Source of the DNA: Haloferax gibbonsii ATCC 33959
GTDB taxonomy: Archaea > Halobacteriota > Halobacteria > Halobacteriales > Haloferacaceae
Length of the DNA: 64,000 nucleotides
Reading direction: 5' to 3'
Assembly: GCF_000336775.1 (NCBI RefSeq)
Contig: NZ_AOLJ01000019.1
Coordinates: 166,557 to 230,556 of the forward strand
The position numbers were made by a program, and so were the translations under genes. A model generated the notes under the pieces. That model had not been told where the DNA came from and did no database searches. It was given only the letters and a program-made list of their open reading frames with translations. This document shows, one piece after another, positions 1-9,183 of the stretch. Positions within the stretch are counted from its first letter, which is position 1, and every line of letters begins with the position of its first letter.

Positions 1-239
1 TCGGCGTCGGCCCCCTCGCCGACCGCGACGGGTTCTACGTCGAAGACGACGGCCCGGGGATTCCGCCGGACGACCGCCCCCGCATCTTCGAGGCGGGCTA
101 CACCACGAGTTCGGAGGGGACCGGCTTCGGACTCAGCGTCGTCATGAGCGTCGTGAACGCCCACGGCTGGAGCGTCTGGTTCGTCGAGAGCGACGCCGGC
201 GGCGCGCGGTTCGAAATCACGACGGAGAGCGACCGTTGA
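1..239 (+). CDS. Histidine kinase, C-terminal end of ATPase domain (partial)
   Basis: Reading frame open from the window edge to TGA at 237-239, giving the last 78 residues of a protein. It shows the HATPase_c signature of sensor kinases: a G1 box (DDGPGIP), an F-box-like segment (IFEAGYTTS) and a G2 box (GTGFGLSVV), followed by the usual closing beta strands ([14 protein letters not shown]). The sensor, HAMP/PAS and phospho-acceptor His regions lie outside the window, so the signal cannot be inferred. Haloarchaeal kinases of this kind often have PAS/GAF input domains; that is not visible here. Confidence 0.9.
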   Translation, partial: GVGPLADRDGFYVEDDGPGIPPDDRPRIFEAGYTTSSEGTGFGLSVVMSVVNAHGWSVWFVESDAGGARFEITTESDR

Positions 240-322
240 CGGCCTCCGAAAGCGACCGCTGACGCCGCGAGAGTGTCGCCGCCGGCGGCAACACTAATTG
301 GCGGTCGTCCGAACGGAGCGCC

Positions 323-1450
323 ATGGAAACCCCAGACGAGACGACGGTCCGCGCGGTAGAGTCGTGTCGGGACGCGCTCCCGGAGACCGTCGACGGCGGG
401 CGGGTGCTGTTCGGGTTCGACGGCTACATCGACCGCGTTCGGGAGTTCGTCTCCGAGCGGCAGTCGGCCGACGCCTACGAGCGGGTGCCGACGCTCGAAG
501 CGTTCGCCGACCGCGTGAACGACTCGGTCGAAGCCGAGAGTTCGCTCTCGTTCGAGTGGATTCAGTCGAACGTCCGAACCGGCGGACACGTGAGTCACCT
601 CGCCCGCGCGTTCGACCGAATCGGGTTCGAGCCCGGGGTCGTCGGCTGTCTCGGCGAGCCGGTCGAAGAGCCGTTCGTCGAGGAGTTCGGCCACCTCCCG
701 CTGGAGACGCTCGGGTCGCCCGGCTACACCGACGCCGTCGAGTTCGACGACGGGAAGCTGATGCTCACCGAAATCGGCGCGCTGATGACGCTCGACTGGG
801 CCGGAATCGAGTCGCGGGTCGGCCTCGACCGACTGGCCGAGCTGGTCGACGGGACCGAGCTCGTCGGGATGGGTTACTGGTCGGAGATGCCCGAGCTACC
901 GGACGTGGCCCGCGGCCTCCGCGAGGAGTTGTGGCCGACGCTGTCGGACCCGCCGGAGACGCTGCTTTTGGACCCCGGCGACCTCAGAAAGCGGGAGCCC
1001 GAGGTGGTCGCCGCGGGCGTCGAACAGGTGTCCGCGCTGGACGACGCGGTGCGCGTCGTCGCGTCGGCGAACCGCTACGAGACGCGCTATCTCGCGCGGT
1101 TGGCGGGCGTCGAGAGCGACGACTTCGGCCGCGAGTCGCAGGCGGCGTTCGAGCACCTCGGCGTCAGTCGCTTCGCGGGCCACGGCATCGAAGCGGCCCA
1201 CCTCATCGACGACGAGGGGGCCGCGACCGTCGGCGTTCCCCGGACGGACGACCCGGTGTTGACGACGAGTTCCGGCGACCACTTCAACGCCGGACTCGCG
1301 CTCGCGCACGTCCTCGACCTCGGCCGCGCGGAGTCGCTCGTCGTCGGCAACGCCGTCGCGGGACACTTCGTCCGAAACGGGTCGCCGCCGACGTACGACG
1401 AGGTCCGTGCGTTCGCCTCGGAGTACCTCGATTACTTCGACGCCGCTTAA
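323..1450 (+). CDS. PfkB-family carbohydrate kinase
   Basis: 375 residues, a usual length for ribokinase/PfkB sugar kinases. The C-terminal active-site motif is SSGDHFNAGLALA (about residues 315-327), matching the family's GAGDxFxxG pattern: the Asp is the expected catalytic base and the Gly run forms the anion hole. The first Gly-Ala of the canonical motif is Ser-Ser here. An N-terminal GFDGYIDR segment fits the substrate lid. The ATG at 323 has a TATA-like ACTAATT about 27-33 nt upstream, consistent with a leaderless transcript. Phosphorylation of a sugar or nucleoside is inferred from the family; the substrate is not determinable from sequence. Confidence 0.85.
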   Translation: METPDETTVRAVESCRDALPETVDGGRVLFGFDGYIDRVREFVSERQSADAYERVPTLEAFADRVNDSVEAESSLSFEWIQSNVRTGGHVSHLARAFDRIGFEPGVVGCLGEPVEEPFVEEFGHLPLETLGSPGYTDAVEFDDGKLMLTEIGALMTLDWAGIESRVGLDRLAELVDGTELVGMGYWSEMPELPDVARGLREELWPTLSDPPETLLLDPGDLRKREPEVVAAGVEQVSALDDAVRVVASANRYETRYLARLAGVESDDFGRESQAAFEHLGVSRFAGHGIEAAHLIDDEGAATVGVPRTDDPVLTTSSGDHFNAGLALAHVLDLGRAESLVVGNAVAGHFVRNGSPPTYDEVRAFASEYLDYFDAA

Positions 1451-1650
1451 ATACCGATTGTCCACACAAGGGTCAGATATATTACTAGAATCAGCGTACC
1501 GATATGCGTCGGTGGCACCCCCCACACGGGCGCACCGCCGGAGAGACCGCAGGTCGCCTCCGTCGCGGTCCACTTTCGACACCACCGTGGCAATCCGCGC
1601 CCGGTTGCCACATCCCCACCACGGTCCCGTTCTGACGCGTCGTCGGCTCT

Positions 1651-2343
1651 TCACTCGGACCGCGAGTCGCGGTCGATGTCGTCGATATCGTCTATCGCCG
1701 AGCCGACGAGGTGTCGGAGCGCTCGCCGGAGTCGCTGTGAGAGCGCCTGTTCGGTGATGCCCAATCGGCTCGCGATGTCGTCGAGGCCGGTCTCTTTCGG
1801 CGTCTCGAAGTAACCCCGTTCGAAGGCGAGCCGAAGCGCCGCGAGTTGCTTTTCCGAGAGGTCGCTGTCGGGCGGGTGGCGCTCGTCGAGGCGGGCCGGT
1901 TCGACCCGGCGCACGTCGATATCGATGTCGCGGGAGAGACACGCGTCGTGGAACCGGGTCGTCAGCTCGTTCGACGCGAAGTACACCGACAGCGACCAGC
2001 CGTACCTCGTGCCGACCATCCGCCGGACGATGCCGTCGCACTCGCGAATCGCCGAGATGATGTCGCCCTCGTGAGTCGCCCACTCACAGCGGTAGAGCCG
2101 TCCCTCGGGGCCGTCGGAGACCGGCTCGAAACACTCGATGTTCACGTGGTCGTCGAGGAAGTCGTCGAGCTCCTCGCGGTCTCTCCCGCGGGCGACGAAG
2201 TAGGGAACCGGCTCGCCCGACACCGGGATACCGCCGACGAACGTGAGTTCGAATTCGGGGTCTTCGAGCGTCGCATCGGGGGACGCGCCGGCCAGCGGGT
2301 GACCGAGTTCGACCTCGTACCCGGTGTCGCGGTCGTCAGTCAT
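1651..2343 (-). CDS. HTH-10 (Bat-type) transcriptional regulator
   Basis: 230 residues from the ATG at 2343; an in-frame ATG further upstream (2466) would add 41 basic, low-complexity residues and is disfavoured. The C-terminus has the HTH-10 layout: LSEKQLAALRLAFERGYFETP, then an HTH with LGITEQALSQRLRRALRHL. This is typical of haloarchaeal regulators related to bacterio-opsin activator Bat. The N-terminal 150 residues are the usual divergent sensor half without PAS/GAF motifs that I can recognise. Target genes are unknown; it stands alone between the sugar kinase and the M23-like gene. Confidence 0.85.
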   Translation of the reverse strand: MTDDRDTGYEVELGHPLAGASPDATLEDPEFELTFVGGIPVSGEPVPYFVARGRDREELDDFLDDHVNIECFEPVSDGPEGRLYRCEWATHEGDIISAIRECDGIVRRMVGTRYGWSLSVYFASNELTTRFHDACLSRDIDIDVRRVEPARLDERHPPDSDLSEKQLAALRLAFERGYFETPKETGLDDIASRLGITEQALSQRLRRALRHLVGSAIDDIDDIDRDSRSE

Positions 2344-2564
2344 CGCGGCGCGGAGACGGCGGCGTCGAAGACTGAAACGACGGTGCACGTTCGTATATCG
2401 AGTCTCACAAACAGAGAAAAATACGAGTGAGCGAAGGATATTTTTTGCGGAGACTCGGCCTTTCATAGTAAAGGCATTTAAAAACTAACCCCCCAGAATG
2501 GAGGGGTTCGGTCGGTCGTCATCGGGCGGCGCGTTCGTGTTAGTATTAAATCATTTCTGTCGAA

Positions 2565-3476
2565 TCAGTCGAGGCGCACCGGGTCGTCACTGGGGCGAAT
2601 CGCGACCGACACCTCGTCGCCGACGGCGAGGTCGTGGCCGGGACAGACGACCTTGGTCCCGAAGTCGGTTCGGGACGCGAATAATGACATTCCAGTCACA
2701 CGAATTCCGTCGACGAGCACGTCGAAGTCGGCCCACGGAACGTCCCGGCCGGCGGTCCGACCGACTCGCTCGCCGAGGAGCGACAGGGATTGCCCGTCCG
2801 CGACCGGGGAGAGCGTGCCACCGAACCCGTAGTGGGCGAGGCCGCCGTCGAGGACGACGCCCTCGTCGCTGCCGAGGCCCACGAACTCGTCCGGTCCGAC
2901 CCCCGCGTCGGCGCGGGTCGGGGCGTCGAGGACGACGAACGTCTCGGCCGTCTCGACGACGGTTCCCGTCCCGTCCCAGTCGAGCGGCGAGACGGTCACG
3001 TCGGTCGAAACCGGGAGCGACCCCCGGGCGCGGTGCTGATTCGCGTCCGCGGGGCGGAAGCCGAGGTGGACGTGGTTCGCGACCCACGGGGCGAAGAAGC
3101 CGGAGCGGACGAGCCGTCCCAGCGAGTCGCCGACCGCGACCTCGTCGCCCGCGGCAACGTCGGGTCGGACGTGGAGGATTCGCGCCACCAGTCCGTCGCG
3201 GGGGTCGTCGACGGCGTCGCCGAGCCAGTCCAGCCCGGTGGCCTCGGCGTCGACGTCGACGAGCACGAGGTACTCGTCGTCGTGGGCGTAGGGCTTGTCG
3301 GGCGCGCGGACGGTCCGCGTCTCGCGGACGACGCCCGCGACGGGCGAGCGGGCCACCGGGTCGTCGGCGGCGACGTAGAGGTCGATGGCACAGCCGCCGT
3401 CGTGGGCGGGGTACGGCGAGTTGTAGAGCGAGAAGCGCTCGAAGCGCGAGAGCATCGACCGCGGCAGTCGCAGCAT
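2565..3476 (-). CDS. LytM/M23-like domain protein
   Basis: 303 residues from the ATG at 3476. The N-terminal half resembles the M23 (LytM/lysostaphin) fold: a H-x4-AIDLYV stretch followed by PVARSPVAGVV corresponds to the HxGIDI...G..V core, and a later HVHLGF matches the family's HxH zinc motif. Haloarchaea lack murein, so a peptidoglycan role is not expected. The domain may act on another cell-surface polymer or be a non-catalytic binding fold. No signal peptide is visible, arguing for the cytoplasm. It is divergent from the lipoate ligase gene at 3531. Function unknown. Confidence 0.7.
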   Translation of the reverse strand: MLRLPRSMLSRFERFSLYNSPYPAHDGGCAIDLYVAADDPVARSPVAGVVRETRTVRAPDKPYAHDDEYLVLVDVDAEATGLDWLGDAVDDPRDGLVARILHVRPDVAAGDEVAVGDSLGRLVRSGFFAPWVANHVHLGFRPADANQHRARGSLPVSTDVTVSPLDWDGTGTVVETAETFVVLDAPTRADAGVGPDEFVGLGSDEGVVLDGGLAHYGFGGTLSPVADGQSLSLLGERVGRTAGRDVPWADFDVLVDGIRVTGMSLFASRTDFGTKVVCPGHDLAVGDEVSVAIRPSDDPVRLD

Positions 3477-3530
3477 GGTCGTCGGGACGGGACGGGTGTT
3501 CTTAGGTACGTCGGGGTGCTTCCTTCGGGC

Positions 3531-4217
3531 ATGCGCGTCATCCGCGGCCGCGGGCCCGACCGAGACGCAGACCGGGCGGTCACCGCGGCCATGCTCCGCG
3601 AGGCGGGCGAAACGGGCGAACCGGCCTTCCGGGCGTGGACGCCGCACCGACAGCTCGCGTTCGGCAGGCGCGACACCCGCGCCCCGCGGTACGACGAGGC
3701 CGTCGCCGCCGCCGAAGAGCGGGGCTTCCCGGCCGTCGAGCGCTCCGTCGGCGGCCGGGCCGTGGCCTACACGGGAACCACCGTCGCGTTCGCACACGCG
3801 CTCCCGCTCGACGACGCCCGGGCCGGACTCGACGCGCGGTACGAGGCCGGAACGACCGCCGTCGTCCGCGCCCTGCGAACTCTCGGCGTGCCCGCGCGGC
3901 GGGGCGAGCCTCCGGAGTCGTACTGCCCCGGCGACCACTCGGTCCAAGCGGGCGGGAAACTCTGCGGCATCGCCCAGCGGGTCCGAAAAGAGAGCGCGCT
4001 CGTCTCCGGCGTGGTCGTCGTCGCCGACCGCGACGAAATCGCCGACGTGCTCGCGCCCGTCTACGAGGCCATCGAGGTCCCCTTCGACCCGGGTTCGGTG
4101 GGCAGCGTCGCCGACGCCGGCGGCACGGGAAGCTCAGACGCGGTCTGCGACGCCCTCGAAGCCGTCTTCGTCGGCGACGCGGAGACGCGAGTCGAGGACG
4201 CGGCGGACCTCGCGTGA
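3531..4217 (+). CDS. Lipoate/biotin ligase-family protein (LplA-like)
   Basis: 228 residues. It carries both LplA/LipB hallmarks: VERSVGGRAVAYTGTTVAFA, equivalent to the substrate-binding RRxxGGGxVxHD loop, and QAGGKLCGIAQRVRK with the catalytic Lys at residue 143. The family transfers lipoyl or octanoyl groups to lipoyl domains of 2-oxoacid dehydrogenases or GcvH. Which of these it does here cannot be told. The start ATG lies 54 nt from the divergent M23-like start. The dihydroorotase gene follows 111 nt downstream on the same strand. Confidence 0.85.
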   Translation: MRVIRGRGPDRDADRAVTAAMLREAGETGEPAFRAWTPHRQLAFGRRDTRAPRYDEAVAAAEERGFPAVERSVGGRAVAYTGTTVAFAHALPLDDARAGLDARYEAGTTAVVRALRTLGVPARRGEPPESYCPGDHSVQAGGKLCGIAQRVRKESALVSGVVVVADRDEIADVLAPVYEAIEVPFDPGSVGSVADAGGTGSSDAVCDALEAVFVGDAETRVEDAADLA

Positions 4218-4328
4218 GCGTCCTCAGCCACGACCGCCCGCGGGGCGACGCACCCGGCCGCGGCCGCTCCCCGAACCGCGACTACCCGAACCGCCGGACT
4301 TAGCACCCGGCGCGTCGCACCCCCTCGT

Positions 4329-5618
4329 ATGCGAATCGAGAACGCGACGCTGGCCGACGGCCGCGTGGTCGATGTCCGCGTCGAGGACGGGACCGTCGAG
4401 GCGGTCGGCGACCTCGACCCCGTCGCCGACGAGGAGACCGTCGACGCCGAGGAGAACCTGCTTCTGCCGGGCGCTATCGACGTGCACGTCCACTTCCGCG
4501 AACCGGGATTCGAACACAAGGAGACGTGGGAGACGGGCGCGCGGAGCGCCGCCGCGGGGGGCGTGACGACCGTCGCCGACCAGCCGAACACCGACCCGAC
4601 GACGACCGACGGCGCGGGCTTCGACGCGAAGGCCGAGCGCGCCGCGAAGTCGTGTATCGACTACGGCATCAACGGCGGCGTCACCGCCGACTGGGACCCC
4701 GACAGCCTCCTCGACCGCCCGCTTTTCGCCCTCGGCGAGGTGTTCCTCGCCGACTCGACCGGCGACATGGGCATCGAGGCCGACCTGTTTTCCGAGGCCG
4801 CGGAGCGCGCCGGCGAGGCGGGCGTGCCCGTCACGGTCCACGCCGAGGACGCCGACCTGTTCGACGAGTCCGCCATCGAGGGCGACCTCGGCGGGGTCGG
4901 CCGCGACGCCGACGCCGACGCGTGGAGCGCCTACCGCACCGCCGAGGCCGAGGCGGCCGCCGTCGAGCGCGCCGTCCGCGTCGGCGGCGAGACCGGCGCG
5001 CAGATTCACGTCGCCCACACGAGCACGCCCGAGGGCGTCGACGCCGCCCGCGACGGCGGCGCGACCTGCGAGGCGACGCCGCACCACCTGTTTCTGTCCC
5101 GCGACGACCTCGCCGAGTTGGGCACCTACGGCCGGATGAACCCGCCGCTGCGCTCCGAGGAACGCCGCGAGTCCATGTTCGAGCGCCTCGCCGACGGCCG
5201 CATCGACATGGTCGCCACGGACCACGCGCCGCACACCCGCGAGGAGAAAGAACAGTCGCTTCTCGACGCCCCGAGCGGCGTCCCCGGCGTCGAGACGATG
5301 GTTCCCCTGCTTCTCGGCGCGGTCGTCGCCGGCGACCTCACCGCCGAGCGCGTCCGCGACGTGGTCGCGGCGACCCCCGCCGAGGTGTTCGACCTGCCGC
5401 GCAAAGGCCGAGTCGAGGCGGGCGCCGACGCCGACCTCGCGCTCTACGACCTCGACGCCGCCCGCGAGATTCGCGGCGCTGACCTCCACTCGAAGTGCGA
5501 CTGGACCCCGTTCGAGGGCCACACCGGCGTCTTCCCCGAGTGGACGATGCTCCGCGGCGAGTTCGTCTGGGACGGCGACGAGTTCGGCGAAGTCGCCGGC
5601 GAGAACGTTCGCGACTGA
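4329..5618 (+). CDS. pyrC: Dihydroorotase
   Basis: 429 residues, full length for class I dihydroorotase, the third step of pyrimidine synthesis (carbamoyl-aspartate to dihydroorotate). Metal-site motifs are present: DVHVHFREPG near residue 51, EATPHHLFLS near 250 and ATDHAPHT near 296 with the catalytic Asp. Zn ligation by the HxH pair and later His residues is expected from the family. The C-terminal DLHSKCDWTPFEG matches the usual tail. The metal-bridging Lys may instead be elsewhere; I did not resolve it. The start ATG follows a 111-nt gap after the lipoate ligase gene. Confidence 0.95.
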   Translation: MRIENATLADGRVVDVRVEDGTVEAVGDLDPVADEETVDAEENLLLPGAIDVHVHFREPGFEHKETWETGARSAAAGGVTTVADQPNTDPTTTDGAGFDAKAERAAKSCIDYGINGGVTADWDPDSLLDRPLFALGEVFLADSTGDMGIEADLFSEAAERAGEAGVPVTVHAEDADLFDESAIEGDLGGVGRDADADAWSAYRTAEAEAAAVERAVRVGGETGAQIHVAHTSTPEGVDAARDGGATCEATPHHLFLSRDDLAELGTYGRMNPPLRSEERRESMFERLADGRIDMVATDHAPHTREEKEQSLLDAPSGVPGVETMVPLLLGAVVAGDLTAERVRDVVAATPAEVFDLPRKGRVEAGADADLALYDLDAAREIRGADLHSKCDWTPFEGHTGVFPEWTMLRGEFVWDGDEFGEVAGENVRD

Positions 5619-5651
5619 CCGGAGACGGGAACCGACCGGGGGGCGGCCCGC

Positions 5652-6104
5652 TCAGAACCGCGCGGCCGCGACCTGCGCGCCTTTCCAGCCGACGCCGACG
5701 AGCACCGCGAGCGGCGCCTTCAGGACGACGAGCGAGACCGCCGACCCGGCGAGACCGCCGAGTCCGCCGAGCGCCGACGACGCGACGACGGTCGCGAGGA
5801 AGCCGCCCACGGCGAGGGCCGGCGAGACCAGCGCGTAGGCGAACAGCCAGCGCTGGTTGCGAGTGAACTCGACGCCGTAGCCCGGTCCCGGCGGGATGAG
5901 CAGGCCGCCCGCGAGGAGGACGAAGCCGACGAGTCCGAACACGAGGAGGAAAAAGCCCGCGAGTCCGTGGACGAAGCCGTCGCTTCCGGGCGGCGGTGGG
6001 GGCATCGTGACGGCGGTCCGCCAGACGAACGCGAGGAGCGCGGCCCCGACACCGGCGACGGGAAGTTGGAGCGAGCCGAGGACCGCGCGGAGCGACCATC
6101 GCAT
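5652..6104 (-). CDS. Small integral membrane protein
   Basis: 150 residues from the ATG at 6104. Four hydrophobic spans are apparent: around residues 7-24, 40-66, 85-110 and 115-140, with PPPPPGSDGF between the first two. There is no catalytic motif. It is convergent with pyrC (33-nt gap) and divergent from the DUF gene at 6229. I recognise no family; it is probably a haloarchaeal-specific membrane protein. Confidence 0.7.
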   Translation of the reverse strand: MRWSLRAVLGSLQLPVAGVGAALLAFVWRTAVTMPPPPPGSDGFVHGLAGFFLLVFGLVGFVLLAGGLLIPPGPGYGVEFTRNQRWLFAYALVSPALAVGGFLATVVASSALGGLGGLAGSAVSLVVLKAPLAVLVGVGWKGAQVAAARF

Positions 6105-6228
6105 CGGGCCGACTGTCGGCGGGGAGACAGATAGCAGTTCCGTCGCGGCCGGGGCGTCGGCCGGGAGTCGGACGACCCCGATGCAAGCGAATCCTTTTCC
6201 CGTCCGACACCCCGAGGGAGTGACACGC

Positions 6229-6750
6229 ATGACCGACGAGCAGACGCCGCCCCGAGGTCGCGGCCCGAACGCGGACGAACCGCACGCACTCACGGGACTG
6301 CTGTCGTTCTGGGAGACGGTCGTGGAGGACGCCGAGGCGACCGCGGCCGAGTACGAAGACGAGGGCTGGGAGACGCTCGTGCTCCACCCGGGCGACGTGA
6401 CGGTGCTGCCGCCGGCGAACCTGCCCGAGGCGACGGAGCGCGTCGGCTTCGACGTGCTCGTCCCCGGGAGCGAGTTCGAGTCGCTGTCGACGTGGGTCGA
6501 GTCGGCCGCCTTCGACCGCTACGACGTGTACCGCGCCCGCGAGGACGACACCGTGTTCGTCGTCTCGGTCGTCCAGGACGCCGCGGCGTCGAAGGCCGTC
6601 GTCGTCCCGCTGTACTACGGGCTGGACAAAGTGGACGCGATGGCGACGAAGGCGCGAGAACGGGGCGAACTGCGCCTCTACGTCCGGCCGGTCGAGGCGG
6701 ACCGACGCGTCGAGTTAGTCCAGTCGGAGCCGGACCCGCTTTTCCCCTGA
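6229..6750 (+). CDS. Conserved haloarchaeal protein (DUF7529-like)
   Basis: 173 residues. The core runs YEDEGWETLVLHPGDVT, then FDVLVPGSEFESLS, then YDVYRAREDDTVFVVSVV. The same core occurs in a paralogue in this window (41923-42405, minus strand), with GWETLVLHPGDVA, LLVPDSELEALS and YRARDTNVRIFVVVV. I associate this pattern with the haloarchaeal DUF7529 family, from memory rather than a search. No membrane segments or metal motifs. Cytoplasmic; role unknown. Confidence 0.8.
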   Translation: MTDEQTPPRGRGPNADEPHALTGLLSFWETVVEDAEATAAEYEDEGWETLVLHPGDVTVLPPANLPEATERVGFDVLVPGSEFESLSTWVESAAFDRYDVYRAREDDTVFVVSVVQDAAASKAVVVPLYYGLDKVDAMATKARERGELRLYVRPVEADRRVELVQSEPDPLFP

Positions 6751-6799
6751 CTCCGAGTCGGCGCGGAGTCGGCTCTGAACCGACCCCGGCCGCGAGGGC

Positions 6800-7558
6800 T
6801 CACTCCTCGTCCGACAGCTCTTCTTGTCGCAGTTCCGTGCTCGCCTCGCGGACCTCCCGCATGACGCTGGAGATGCGCTCTTCGGCTTCGAGTTCCTCTT
6901 CGACCGAGAGGTCGACGCCCTCGACTTCGAGCAGGAACTTGGCGATTTCCGTCACCTCGTACATCATCTCGTCGAGTTCCTCGGCCGTGAAGAAGCCCGA
7001 CATCGCGCCGTAGAGGAACGTCGCGCCCGACTTCCGGACCTTGTCTCGGAACGCCGAGCGGGCCTGATTGACCGCCTGCGGGGTGTAGGTGTCGGTCATG
7101 AAGGGGACGAGCTCGGGGAGGTTGTTCCCGATTTTCGTCATCTCGACGCCCGTCTCGGTCCGGAAGTCGGCGCAGAGTCGCGCGATGGCCCACTCGCGGG
7201 CCGTCACGTAGGTCCGCTGGCGGAGGAAGTCGTTGACGCGGTCGTACTGCGCGCCGTCGACTTTCTTGAACCGGGCGTACTTCTGTACGTCCTCCGGAAC
7301 AGCGTCTTCGACGTCTTCGGCGTCGGAATCTGCACCGTCGGCGTCGGCCTCGGGGTCGGCCGCGTCAGCGTCGGCCGGGCCGGCCTCGGCCGCGTCGGCG
7401 GCCTCCGCGTCCGTCGGTTCCGCGTCTGTCGTCTCCGCAGTTGCCGTCGCCGCGTCTGCCGCCGTTTCGTCCGCCTCCGCACCCGGGTCCGCGTCGGCGC
7501 GAGTCGCCTCCTCGGCGTCGCCCGCGCCGGTCTCGAACTCGTCGGACTCGTCTGTCAT
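6800..7558 (-). CDS. Conserved haloarchaeal protein with acidic N-terminal tail (DUF5806-like)
   Basis: 252 residues from the ATG at 7558. The first 85 or so are Asp/Glu/Ala-rich and look disordered. The conserved part begins PEDVQKYARFKKVDGAQYDRV and is helical, with a segment VARKSG-like (RDKVRKSGATFLYGAMSGFFTAEE is its centre, given in part) and a Glu-rich C-terminus. I believe it belongs to a haloarchaeal family catalogued as DUF5806. No catalytic motif visible. It is convergent with the DUF7529-like gene and divergent from the stress-protein gene at 7680. Confidence 0.75.
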   Translation of the reverse strand: MTDESDEFETGAGDAEEATRADADPGAEADETAADAATATAETTDAEPTDAEAADAAEAGPADADAADPEADADGADSDAEDVEDAVPEDVQKYARFKKVDGAQYDRVNDFLRQRTYVTAREWAIARLCADFRTETGVEMTKIGNNLPELVPFMTDTYTPQAVNQARSAFRDKVRKSGATFLYGAMSGFFTAEELDEMMYEVTEIAKFLLEVEGVDLSVEEELEAEERISSVMREVREASTELRQEELSDEE

Positions 7559-7679
7559 ACCGCGGGCTACCGCGGCACGGCCGAAAAGGGTTCCGCGACG
7601 CGCGGTCCCCCCGCCGGCGGGGGTGTCGCCCCCCGATTCCGGGCAAGGGTTTTCTATCGCGACCGCGAGATTGGGAATC

Positions 7680-8048
7680 ATGAAGGTACTGCTCGGAATC
7701 GGTGGCAGCGACGATTCCATCCGAGCGCTCGAAAAGACGGTCGAACGGACGGCCAACGTGGACGACGACCTCACGGTCGCCATCGTCGACAACCCGTCGG
7801 TCGAGCGCTCGCGCGAGGACATCGAAACGCGGGTGACGGAACTGCTCGACGAACGGGGCGTCGAGGCGACCGTCCGCCTGCTCGACGGCGACGCGGGGAG
7901 CGCCCTCGTGGACCTCGCCGAGAACGAGGGGTTCGACCAACTGGTGCTCGGCGGCGGCGAGACGAGTCCGATGGGGAAGATACAGATCGGTAGCATCGCG
8001 GAGTTCGTCCTCTTGAACTCCCACGTGACCGTCACCCTAGTACGATGA
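7680..8048 (+). CDS. UspA-type universal stress protein (short)
   Basis: 122 residues from the ATG at 7680. It starts MKVLLGIGGSDDS, the usual first strand with Asp, and ends with a UspA ATP-loop region, LGGGETSPMGKIQIGS followed by IAEFVL...VTVTLV. The ATP-binding spacing G-x2-G-x9-G-S is only loosely kept. Its TGA overlaps the ATG of the acetyltransferase gene (ATGA at 8045-8048), so the two are probably co-translated. Usp proteins bind nucleotide or dimerise under stress; the specific role is unknown. Confidence 0.88.
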   Translation: MKVLLGIGGSDDSIRALEKTVERTANVDDDLTVAIVDNPSVERSREDIETRVTELLDERGVEATVRLLDGDAGSALVDLAENEGFDQLVLGGGETSPMGKIQIGSIAEFVLLNSHVTVTLVR

Positions 8049-8599
8049 GCGACCGAACGTTCTCCGACGCCGTCGCCGACCCGTACGACGCGCCGCCGCT
8101 GTCGTTCACCGACAGGGAAGACCGCACCATCGAGGTGCGCGCCTACGACGGCTCAGACGAGGAGATGGAGGCGCTCGTCGAGATGTACGACGCGTTCGAC
8201 CCCTCGGACCGCGCGCAGGGCATCCCGCCGGGACGCGAGGACCGCATCCGCGACTGGCTGGAGAACATCCTCGACGAGGACTGCCTGAACGTCATCGCGT
8301 GGGACGGCGGCGAGGTGGCCGGTCACGCGACGCTCGTCCCCGACGGCGACGCCTACGAACTCGCCATCTTCGTCCACCAGACGTACCAGCGCGCCGGTAT
8401 CGGCACGCGGCTCATCAAGGCGCTGCTCGGCTACGGCCGAGTGTCCGGCGTCGAGAAGGTGTGGCTCACGGTCGAGCGCTGGAACCGCGCGGCGGTCGGG
8501 CTCTACCAGACCGTCGGCTTCGAGACGAGCGACGCCGAGAGCTTCGAACTGGAGATGACCATCCGGCTCGCCGAACCCCCGGACGAGGAGGGCGGCTGA
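8045..8599 (+). CDS. GNAT-family N-acetyltransferase
   Basis: 184 residues. The GNAT motif A is recognisable as IFVHQTYQRAGIGTRLIKALL (about residues 110-130, quoted in part), with the Q/R-x-x-G-x-G/A acetyl-CoA pyrophosphate loop QRAGIG. Motif B follows as VWLTVERWNRAAVGLYQTVGF. The N-terminal 30 residues extend before the GNAT fold. It overlaps the upstream Usp gene by 4 nt. The acceptor could be a protein, an amino acid or a small molecule; nothing in the sequence decides. Confidence 0.9.
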   Translation: MSDRTFSDAVADPYDAPPLSFTDREDRTIEVRAYDGSDEEMEALVEMYDAFDPSDRAQGIPPGREDRIRDWLENILDEDCLNVIAWDGGEVAGHATLVPDGDAYELAIFVHQTYQRAGIGTRLIKALLGYGRVSGVEKVWLTVERWNRAAVGLYQTVGFETSDAESFELEMTIRLAEPPDEEGG

Positions 8600-8626
8600 A
8601 GGCGGCAGACCACGGCGACCTGCGAC

Positions 8627-9082
8627 TCAGACCGAGAGCACGGGCTGGCTGGCGTACAGGAGAACGTACTCGGCGGCCTTGGCGAGCACTTCGCCGGGGT
8701 CGCCCGAGACCGGCTCTCGGGGCACGACGATGAAGTCCGCGTTCAGCTCTTCTGCGGTGTCGAGGACGACGCTTCCGGGGTGGCGGAGCTTGCTCGTCCG
8801 CGAGAAGCCGTAGGCGACCGACGAGGTGACCGGGACGTCGGCCTCGTCGGCGAGGGCCGAGACCGTGTCGGTGACGGCCTTGCTGTCCTCGGCGACGGCG
8901 TCCTCGTCGACGACGCCCTGCTCTATGGCGCGGACGACGTCCTCGCCGAGGACGTGGACGGCGTGGACCGCGGCGTCGTACTCGGCCGCGACGGCGGCGG
9001 CGTACTCCGCCGCGCGCGTCGCCTCGTCGCTTTGGTCGACCGGCACGAGAACGAGGTCGATAGAGAGCGGGCGCGGTGACAT
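8627..9082 (-). CDS. UspA-like universal stress protein, no ATP-binding motif
   Basis: 151 residues from the ATG at 9082. The Usp fold is evident: DLVLVPVDQSDEATRAAEYA at the N-terminus, a central HAVHVLGED strand and a FIVVPREP strand, ending VLLYASQPVLSV. The G-x2-G-x9-G-S/T nucleotide loop is absent: after FIVVPREP comes VSGDPGEVLAKAAEYV. By family knowledge this suggests the non-ATP-binding Usp class. It converges with the acetyltransferase gene (27-nt gap) and diverges from the Usp gene at 9184, about 100 nt away. Confidence 0.85.
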   Translation of the reverse strand: MSPRPLSIDLVLVPVDQSDEATRAAEYAAAVAAEYDAAVHAVHVLGEDVVRAIEQGVVDEDAVAEDSKAVTDTVSALADEADVPVTSSVAYGFSRTSKLRHPGSVVLDTAEELNADFIVVPREPVSGDPGEVLAKAAEYVLLYASQPVLSV

Positions 9083-9183
9083 GTCCCCACCTGCGTCGGG
9101 CGACGACAAAAAACTCACCCCACGGTCCCGACGGTCGGTCGTCCCAGACTGGTTTTATGCCGCCCCACTGTGAACCCGTAGGC